Assembly: GCA_026770585.1 (NCBI GenBank)
Contig: MU647018.1
Coordinates: 102,726-112,818, forward strand
Reading direction: 5' to 3'
From: Baffinella frigidus
Taxonomy: Eukaryota; Cryptophyceae; Cryptomonadales; Baffinellaceae
DNA length: 10,093 bases
This document shows positions 5,222-8,919 of the stretch, piece by piece. Below the pieces are notes generated by a model. The model was not told the origin of the DNA and ran no database searches. It saw only the letters and a list, made by a program, of their open reading frames with translations. A program made the position numbers and the translations under genes. Position 1 is the stretch's first letter. Each line of letters begins with the position of its first letter.

Positions 5222-5277
5222 ACCTCTACACCCTACACCCTACACCCTGACTCTCTCTCCCCCCCCCCCCCTCCCCA

Positions 5278-5352
5278 GACGGCATCAAGATGCACGGCGG
5301 GCGGGAGGTCGACTACGGGGGGTGTTCCATCGTCTCGGGAGACGCGGTGTCC
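5278..5352 (+). pseudogene. SPRY exon b relic, copy 8 (most complete)
   Basis: Pyrimidine tract and CCCCAG acceptor, then DGIKMHGGREVDYGGCSIVS followed by G-D-A. GACGCG|GTGTCC offers a 5' splice site in phase 0. Exon c starts after CAG in phase 0 with GTG AAC GTC, so splicing would give SGDA-VNVLLDLEAG, the GD-x-V...LD core of SPRY domains. In SPRY proteins this fold binds protein partners; nothing here indicates which. The copy is relic-like because it continues into CCCTAAA heptamers. Confidence 0.7.
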
Positions 5353-5448
5353 ACCCTAAACCCTAACAGTTAGGGTGTTAGGGCCGCGATGCCAACCCTA
5401 AACCCTAGCACCCTGATCCCTCAACCCTGAACCTCAAAACACCGTCTC
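5353..5448. repeat. mixed-orientation telomere-like heptamers
   Basis: CCCTAAACCCTAACAG meets GTTAGGGTGTTAGGG head to head near 5368, then more CCCTAAA and CCCTCAA. The meeting of opposite strands shows internal rearrangement. Confidence 0.75.
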
Positions 5449-5661
5449 GGGGGATGCGGAGCGATCCCCCCCCCATGCTCCTCTGGGGATTAGGGTTTGG
5501 GCTGCAGGTGCATCTCGGAGAGAGGATATATCCCGAGTACCATCTCTCGAGATACACCAGGTTTACGTCAAGCCTCCAGATTCAGACTATTTTCAACTTG
5601 CCTGGAGAACGTTCTAGGTTTTAGGTTTAGGGTTTAGCGTTTGGGGTTCGGGGTTTAGGCT
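5444..5661. other. exon b tail fragment, small inverted repeat, TTTAGGG variants
   Basis: CCGTCTCGGGGGATGCG at 5442-5458 is the VSGDA end of exon b alone, without the GT donor. TGCATCTCGGAGAGAGG (5509-5525) and CCATCTCTCGAGATACA (5540-5556) form an imperfect inverted repeat around GGATATATCC. A minus-strand right-end piece of the GTTGAC repeat lies near 5584-5603, then degenerate TTTAGGG units at 5617-5659. Confidence 0.5.
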
Positions 5662-5699
5662 CCAAAGTTGACGGGTGTGAACCAGAAATCCAGAGTGTC
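5662..5699 (+). repeat. GTTGAC repeat R8 (right end lost)
   Basis: CTCCAAAGTTGACGGGTGTG...CCAGAGTGTCA matches the repeat up to GTGTCA, where the palindrome at 5703-5738 begins. Confidence 0.65.
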
Positions 5700-5702
5700 A
5701 GA

Positions 5703-5738
5703 GCGAGACCTTGTCGATAGCTATCGACAAGGTGTCGC
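5703..5738. repeat. 36-bp near-perfect palindrome
   Basis: Core 5709-5732 is a perfect 24-bp palindrome (CCTTGTCGATAG then its complement). Extending outward, 5703-5738 pairs with a single mismatch. It has no loop and no spacer. Confidence 0.85.
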
Positions 5739-5748
5739 CCTGCTGCAC

Positions 5749-5885
5749 TCGGCTTGACAGACTATTCTCACCTTGCAAACCAAGCATGTCAAGTTAAAAA
5801 CCACGCATGTCAAGCCGAGAATAGTCCGCAAACCAAGCATGTCAAGGTGGGAATAGTCCGCACAACAAGCATGTGGTTCTCCCGC
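5749..5885. repeat. GCATGTCAAG direct repeats with GTTGAC-repeat ends
   Basis: Four GCATGT copies at 5784, 5805, 5837 and 5869, most with the context AACCAAGCATGTCAAG. GACTATTCTCACCTTG (5758-5775) and GAGAATAGTCCG (5817-5828) are the GTTGAC-repeat end in opposite orientations. Degenerate, noncoding. Confidence 0.55.
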
Positions 5886-5925
5886 AAATCTCTAGAATTG
5901 ACCCATTCGCGATCTGGCGTGGCAG

Positions 5926-5973
5926 GTGAACGTCCTTCTCGACCTCGAAGCGGGGACCCTGGCATTCTCAACC
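5926..5973 (+). pseudogene. SPRY exon c relic, copy 1
   Basis: After CAG (5923-5925) the frame reads VNVLLDLEAGTLAFS, the L-D-L-x-x-G-x-L-x-F strand pair typical of SPRY domains. Against copy 5 it shows four synonymous differences and no replacement over these residues. It breaks at TTCTCAACCC, the same breakpoint as copies 2 to 4. Confidence 0.7.
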
Positions 5974-5988
5974 CCCGGATTTGCCTAA

Positions 5989-6026
5989 AGTTAATTCTGA
6001 AGATTTCTGGTACACACCCGTCAACT
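5989..6026 (-). repeat. GTTGAC repeat R9 on the minus strand
   Basis: The minus strand reads GTCTCCAAAGTTGACGGGTG, then TGTACCAGAAATC, close to R8. The distal half is strongly diverged. Confidence 0.6.
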
Positions 6027-6039
6027 TTGGAGACTAAAT

Positions 6040-6072
6040 CCCGAACCCTACCCTAACCCTAACCCCGAAGAG
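6040..6072. repeat. CCCTAA/CCCTAC units before exon c copy 2
   Basis: Short run of CCCTAACCCTAACCCC, a hexamer variant of the heptamer arrays. Confidence 0.7.
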
Positions 6073-6120
6073 GTGAACGTCCTCTCCTGAACATGGAAGC
6101 GGGTGCCCTGGCATTCTCAA
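6073..6120 (+). pseudogene. SPRY exon c relic, copy 2 (frameshifted)
   Basis: GTGAACGTCCTCTCCTGAAC...GCATTCTCAA is two bases longer than copy 1 in the middle, which shifts the frame and creates a TGA. Same 3' breakpoint into CCCTAAA. Confidence 0.65.
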
Positions 6121-6187
6121 CCCTAAACCCTAAACCCTCAACCCTTAACCCTAAACCTCCTATTCCCCATACCCTAAACCCGAACAA
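6118..6187. repeat. heptamer linker with CCTCCTATTCC word
   Basis: CCCTAAA, CCCTCAA and TAACCCT units, then CCTCCTATTCCCC and CCCTAAACCCGAACAA. The CCTCCTATTCC word recurs before copies 4 and 5, so exon c copies were amplified together with this linker. Confidence 0.7.
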
Positions 6188-6233
6188 CTGAACGTCCTTC
6201 TCGACCTCGAAGCGGACACCCTGGCATTCTCAA
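6188..6233 (+). pseudogene. SPRY exon c relic, copy 3
   Basis: CTGAACGTCCTTCTCGACCT onward reads LNVLLDLEADTLAFS: GGG has become GAC (G to D), and the acceptor CAG has become AAC. Same breakpoint at CTCAACCC. Confidence 0.65.
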
Positions 6234-6378
6234 CCCTAAACCCTAAACCCTAAGCCCTAAATCCTAGCCCCTGGCCCCTAACCCTAAACCCTAAACCCCA
6301 CACCCTAAACCTCCTATTCCTCCAGCCCTAAACCCCACACCATAAACCTCCTATTCCTCAGACCCTAAACCCGAACAA
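6230..6378. repeat. CCCTAAA/CCCTAAG linker array
   Basis: About 145 bp of heptamers and variants with two CCTCCTATTCCTC words (near 6309 and 6348). Confidence 0.8.
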
Positions 6379-6424
6379 CTGAACATCCTCCTCGACCTCG
6401 AAGCGGGGACCCTCGCATACTCAA
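6379..6424 (+). pseudogene. SPRY exon c relic, copy 4
   Basis: Reads LNILLDLEAGTLAYS before the breakpoint CTCAACCC; F to Y relative to copies 1 and 5. Acceptor lost as in copy 3, so copies 3 and 4 share ancestry. Confidence 0.65.
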
Positions 6425-6611
6425 CCCTGGCCCCTAGCCCCTAATCCCTAAATCCTAGCCCCTGGCCCCTAACCCTAAACCCTAACCCCCACACCCTAAA
6501 GTCACAGCCAATGGTGAACCCGATCAGGACTCTGGATCGTCAGGTGACATTTGGAGCAATTTCATTGCAGATCCATAAACCTCCTATTCCTCACACCCTA
6601 ACCCCGAACAG
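6425..6611. other. heptamers plus ~70 bp of unique sequence
   Basis: CCCTAA-type units to about 6500, then a unique stretch 6501-6571 ending CATTTCATTGCAG, which looks like an intron end. Its + frame reads NGEPDQDSGSSGDIWSNFIA without a stop; I recognise no domain. Then the CCTCCTATTCC word and CCCTAACCCCGAACAG before exon c copy 5. Confidence 0.45.
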
Positions 6612-6713
6612 GTGAACGTGCTCCTCGACCTCGAAGCGGGGACCCTCGCATTCTCGATCCGCGGAAAACAGCTCGGCGCCGAAATGCACGGCGTGACTGG
6701 TCCGGTTTCCGCC
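6612..6713 (+). pseudogene. SPRY exon c relic, copy 5 (longest)
   Basis: After CAG (6609-6611) reads VNVLLDLEAGTLAFSIRGKQ, then LGAEMHGVTGPVSA. This covers the L-D-L...G-x-L-x-F...G-x-x-LG core and the following G-V-x-G-P strand of SPRY domains, a protein-protein interaction fold. It is the only copy that continues past the breakpoint shared by copies 1 to 4. It then runs into a GTTGAC repeat and stops at TAA 6756-6758. No ATG precedes it in frame after the TAA at 6576-6578, so it is an internal exon, not a gene. Confident on family, unsure whether any transcript uses it. Confidence 0.78.
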
Positions 6714-6766
6714 CCAAAGTTGCCGGGTTTGTACCAGGAACCCAGGGTGTCAACTTAAGAATAGTC
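6712..6766 (+). repeat. GTTGAC repeat R10
   Basis: CCCCAAAGTTGCCGGGTTTG, centre TACCAGGAACCC, end GTGTCAACTTAAGAATAGTC. One base of the left box has changed (GTTGCC). Directly continues SPRY exon c copy 5. Confidence 0.75.
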
Positions 6767-6842
6767 CATGGTGTCAACTTAAGAATAGGAACCCAGGGTG
6801 TCAACTTAAGAATAGCCCAGGGTGTCAACTTAAGAATAGTCT
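6767..6842 (+). repeat. tandem right halves of the GTTGAC repeat
   Basis: Three further copies of GTGTCAACTTAAGAATAG follow R10, spaced about 25 bp, with short GGAACCCAG or CCCAG links. Only the right half was amplified. Confidence 0.8.
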
Positions 6843-6934
6843 GAGGTGCACGGTGTGTCTGGTCGCAGCAGCAGCTCGGCGTGGAAATTCACGGCGTGAA
6901 AGGTATCAGCATCCCTATTTTGCTCCAAAGTTGA
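6843..6934 (+). pseudogene. SPRY C-terminal part, copies 2 and 3
   Basis: 6843-6863 reads EVHGVSG. After a CGCAGCAG slip, 6872-6931 reads QLGVEIHGVKGISIPILLQS and ends at TGA 6932-6934, inside the next GTTGAC repeat. Both match exon c copy 5 (QLGAEMHGVTGPVSA). Confidence 0.6.
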
Positions 6935-6977
6935 CGAATTTGTACCGGAAATCAAGGGTGGCAACTTAAGAATAGTC
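6923..6977 (+). repeat. GTTGAC repeat R11
   Basis: CTCCAAAGTTGACGAATTTG, centre TACCGGAAATC, end GTGGCAACTTAAGAATAGTC; one change in the right box (GGCAAC). Confidence 0.75.
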
Positions 6978-6979
6978 CC

Positions 6980-7025
6980 GGTCTCAATCCGCGGGAAGCA
7001 GCTTGGCGTGAATGGTCTGGTTTCC
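6980..7025 (+). pseudogene. SPRY C-terminal part, copy 4 (18-bp deletion)
   Basis: Reads SIRGKQLGVNGLVSA. Relative to copy 5 of exon c, the six codons between the two GGCG words are missing, an in-frame 18-bp deletion at a direct GGCG repeat. Confidence 0.6.
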
Positions 7026-7026
7026 G

Positions 7027-7071
7027 CCCCAAAGTTTTCCAAGAAACCAAAGAGTCAACATTGCAATAGTC
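7027..7071 (+). repeat. GTTGAC repeat R12 (diverged)
   Basis: CCCCAAAGTTTTCCAAG...GAGTCAACATTGCAATAGTC. Shortened in the centre, with the left box decayed. Confidence 0.55.
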
Positions 7072-7108
7072 TGAAATGCACGGCGTGACTGGTCTGGGCC
7101 CTGTTTTG
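7072..7108 (+). pseudogene. SPRY C-terminal part, copy 5
   Basis: GAAATGCACGGCGTGACTGG onward reads EMHGVTGLGPVLL, then joins the left half of GTTGAC repeat R13. Confidence 0.6.
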
Positions 7109-7131
7109 CTCCAAAATGGACGGATTAGTAG
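7109..7131 (+). repeat. GTTGAC repeat R13, left half
   Basis: CTCCAAAATGGACGGATTAG, cut at GTAG by the inserted foldback. The right half resumes at 7293-7321. Confidence 0.65.
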
Positions 7132-7292
7132 CCACACAGCGGGCTACGAGGGGATTTTTGGCCCATTTTGGGCCGAGTTTCCGTTACATTATCCGTAGGA
7201 ACCCTCCTATGTCCCTACGGATTGCCTACCGTAGGGTCGTATGACTTATCGCTCAGGGGTTATTCAAAATCCCTTCGAAGTCCGCTGTGTGG
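7132..7292. mobile_element. CCACACAGCGG foldback element, full copy 2
   Basis: 161 bp with inverted ends CCACACAGCGGGCTACGAGG and, on the minus strand, CCACACAGCGGACTTCGAAG. The interior holds GGCCCATTTTGGGCC and CCGTAGG words (TCCGTAGG, ACCGTAGGG). Noncoding. It splits GTTGAC repeat R13, as copy 1 splits another copy of that repeat. Confidence 0.85.
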
Positions 7293-7321
7293 GAACCCAG
7301 GGTGTCAACTTAAGAATAGTC
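7293..7321 (+). repeat. GTTGAC repeat R13, right half
   Basis: GAACCCAGGGTGTCAACTTA then AGAATAGTC, the exact consensus right half. Confidence 0.75.
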
Positions 7322-7362
7322 CGAGATGCACGGTGTGTCTGGCTTGTACCAAGAACCGAGAG
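7322..7362 (+). pseudogene. SPRY C-terminal fragment and GTTGAC R14 left part
   Basis: GAGATGCACGGTGTGTCTGG reads EMHGVSG. It is followed by CTTGTACCAAGAACCGAG, the centre of a GTTGAC repeat cut at 7362 by foldback copy C. Confidence 0.55.
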
Positions 7363-7529
7363 TTAATAGGATAACGGCCTGAAAATGGGGTAGTTAGGCC
7401 TACGGAATTGCCTAGGACCTCCTACCGTAGGCCGAGACTTTTTGGTCCTAGGATGTCTCGGCCTACGGTAGGAGGTCCTAGGCAATACCGTATGCGTAAC
7501 TACCCCATTTTCAGGCCGTTAGCCTATGA
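7363..7529. mobile_element. 167-bp foldback element, copy C
   Basis: Ends TTAATAGGATAACGGCCTGA and, on the right, CGTTAGCCTATGA. Loop GACTTTTTGGTCC as in copy A. The flanks GAG (7360-7362) and GGG (7530-7532) are a 3-bp target duplication with one change: an uninterrupted GTTGAC repeat has a single GGG here (CCCAGGGTGTCAAC). Right-arm mutations (CAATACCGTATGCG) make this the most diverged copy. Confidence 0.83.
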
Positions 7530-7552
7530 GGGTGTCATCTTGAGAAGAGTGC
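7530..7552 (+). repeat. GTTGAC repeat R14, right part
   Basis: GGGTGTCATCTTGAGAAGAG is a mutated form of GTGTCAACTTGAGAATAG, resuming after foldback copy C. Confidence 0.6.
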
Positions 7553-7594
7553 GCTAGCACGACCTACAAGGTGGCTCACTCTGATCCCTACAAC

Positions 7595-7657
7595 GTAAAC
7601 CCTAAACCCTCAACCTTAAACCTTAAACCCTAAACCCTAAACCCTCAACCCTACACA
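7595..7657. repeat. CCCTAAA/CCTTAAA array
   Basis: CCCTAAA, CCCTCAA and CCTTAAA units, ending CCCTACACACC. The 42 bp before it (7553-7594) show no feature. Confidence 0.85.
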
Positions 7658-7930
7658 CCAGGTCCGGTGGTGCCGGCGATTTCGGTCACGCGGACGCGCA
7701 CGTGCTCTGTCACGATTGCTGACTACTGGACGCTCTAGAAGGCTCTAGATGGACGTGACTGGACTCTCGAGCCGGATGTGGCGCTATAGAAGGACGTGAC
7801 AGAGGGACGTGACGCTCTCGAGGTCTCTCTCTAGCGGGGCGTGACGACCCAGGTCCGGTGGTGCCGGCGATATCGTTCACGCGGACGCGCACGTGCTCTG
7901 TCACGATTGCTGACTACTGGACGCTCTAGA
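7658..7930 (+). repeat. 82-bp direct duplication and TCTAGA-rich spacer
   Basis: Copies at 7658-7739 and 7849-7930 (191 bp apart) run from CCAGGTCCGGTGGTGCCGGC to CTGGACGCTCTAGA with few differences. The spacer, and DNA on to about 8060, is a degenerate repeat of CTCTAGAAGGACGTGAC-type words. Frames here have no recognisable product. Confidence 0.8.
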
Positions 7931-8022
7931 TGGTCGCTACTGACGCTTTAGATGGACGCGACTGCACGCGTTAGAAGGACCTGAAAGGAAGCTTGAGCGG
8001 GACGTGATACTCTAGAAGGACG
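7931..8022. repeat. degenerate CTCTAGAAGGACGTGAC words
   Basis: At least four imperfect words such as TTTAGATGGACGCGAC, GTTAGAAGGACCTGA and CTCTAGAAGGACGTGAC. Continues into the arm of the next palindrome. Confidence 0.6.
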
Positions 8023-8339
8023 TGACATGGGGACATGACTTTCTAGAAGGGACGAGACAGAGGGACGAGACGCTCTACAGGGGTACCTCGCTCATAAGAA
8101 AGCGCCTTCCCCTAGGACCCTACAGTAGGGCCCTATGGTGATCCTAGGGGGGGGGGGGGCTTTCTTATCCCTCAAGTGGCCAGTAGGCTCATACGCCCTA
8201 CCGTAGAACCCTAGGACCTGCCTAGGGCGACTTAGGGTGAATATTCACCCTATGGCCACTTAAGGGATAAGCGAGGTACCCCTGTAGAGCGTCTCGTCCC
8301 TCTGTCTCGTCCCTTCTAGAAAGTCACGTCCCCATGTCA
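8023..8339. repeat. 317-bp palindrome centred on a TA-flanked element
   Basis: Arms 8023-8092 and 8270-8339 are inverted over 70 bp with one mismatch. The outer 53 bp of each arm are host CTCTAGAAGG-type sequence; the inner part is the end of the element at 8078-8284. The flanking DNA itself was therefore inverted and duplicated around the element. Confidence 0.85.
8078..8284. mobile_element. 207-bp CAGGGGTAC element with TA flanks
   Basis: Ends CAGGGGTACCTCGCT and its complement, flanked by TA on both sides (8076-8077, 8285-8286), as expected for Tc1/mariner-type insertion. Inside are a hairpin with TTTCTTAT/ATAAGAAA stems and a poly-G run (8148-8159), a second hairpin with ATCCCTCAAGTGGCCA arms at 8168-8183 and 8253-8268, and the perfect 18-bp palindrome AGGGTGAATATTCACCCT (8234-8251). 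No transposase frame, so non-autonomous. Confidence 0.75.
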
Positions 8340-8592
8340 GAAGAGATAGCCAGGTCTGGCTATTTTTTTGTTGATAAGTGGACATTCTCCCCACAGAAAA
8401 ATCGAAGATTCGGAAAGTTGGTACAAACTCCGTGTGAACTGACTTGTTTTGCCAGGTCAGCCTTGCACTCTTGCGTGGCCATGCCCAACGCTCTGCGGTT
8501 CCTGCCTTTACTTCCAAACGAGCCGCCCTCTCAGGTGCCTGTCTAAACTATTAGACCAGTACGGTTGTGTTGGTTTTAATAAACTATTCTAA
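8340..8592. other. low-repeat stretch, no gene called
   Basis: A + frame of 70 codons (8334-8546) and an overlapping minus frame of 85 codons (8517-8260) are both open. Neither shows a motif I recognise, and the minus frame ends in foldback sequence. ATAGCCAG-GT-CTGGCTAT followed by TTTTTT (8346-8369) is a short hairpin with a T-run. TTTTAATAAACT at 8573-8584 contains an AATAAA-like word. Confidence 0.4.
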
Positions 8593-8633
8593 GGTGCATA
8601 CATGTGCCGACACGGCCGCCACATGCAGTAATA

Positions 8634-8689
<56 letters not shown>

Positions 8690-8741
8690 CATACATGGCG
8701 GCCGTCTCAGCAGTAAGAAAGCTCTCTCTCTCGTCTCTCTC
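8593..8741 (+). repeat. CT microsatellite within a ~93-bp duplication
   Basis: (CT)n fills 8637-8685, about 24 units. GGTGCATACATG...GGCCGCC...AGTAATAAAGCTCTC at 8592-8645 and GGTGCATACATGGCGGCCG...AGTAAGAAAGCTCTC at 8686-8726 are direct copies either side. Confidence 0.85.
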
Positions 8742-8756
8742 AGCGACGTGCCCCTG
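8742..8756. mobile_element. solo end of a CAGRGGTAC element
   Basis: GCGACGTGCCCCTG is the right terminus of the family (compare 8866-8879) without a partner. It abuts the left TA of the next element. Confidence 0.55.
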
Positions 8757-8758
8757 TA

Positions 8759-8879
8759 CAGAGGTACCTCGCTCATAAGACCCCCCCCCCCCCCCTAGGA
8801 CCCTACAGTAGGCCTATGCCTAGGGCCCTATGATGGTCCTAAGGGGGGGGGGGGGTTTCTTATGAGCGACGTACCCCTG
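8759..8879. mobile_element. 121-bp CAGAGGTAC element with TA flanks
   Basis: Left end CAGAGGTACCTCGCTCATAAG; the right end, on the minus strand, starts CAGGGGTACGTCGCTCATAAG. TA at 8757-8758 and 8880-8881. The arms include poly-C and poly-G runs and CCTAGGACC/GGTCCTAAG, around a loop with TAGGCCTATGCCTA. Same family as 8078-8284 but lacking its second hairpin. A + frame through the left end reads VPLYRGTSLIR; this is repeat sequence, not a gene. Confidence 0.8.
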
Positions 8880-8919
8880 TAGGCACCCCGCGATACCCCG
8901 GAAGACGCCTTTTCGGCGC

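Noticed and set aside
671-7321. The GTTGAC repeat as a true SPRY C-terminus (frame reads KLT-x-LYHEP-x-VST then stop)
   Set aside because: Tempting because exon c copy 5 runs into it in frame, but substitutions among copies fall at all codon positions, copies lie far from any SPRY sequence and on both strands, and the best-conserved parts are the inverted boxes rather than codons.
8346-8369. Intrinsic (rho-independent) transcription terminator
   Set aside because: Hairpin plus T-run looks right, but no bacterial gene is present and the loop is only 2 nt. A polymerase III stop is possible but no such gene is visible upstream.
8260-8546. Overlapping 70-codon (+) and 85-codon (-) frames as a small gene
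   Set aside because: No recognisable domain, no splice or start context that decides, and the minus frame ends in foldback-element sequence (LYRGTSLIP). Left as unannotated low-repeat DNA.
8741-8800. A conserved peptide VPLYRGTSLIR as a gene
   Set aside because: It is the left terminus of the CAGRGGTAC foldback family read in one frame, and the same peptide appears at 8082-8098 for that reason.
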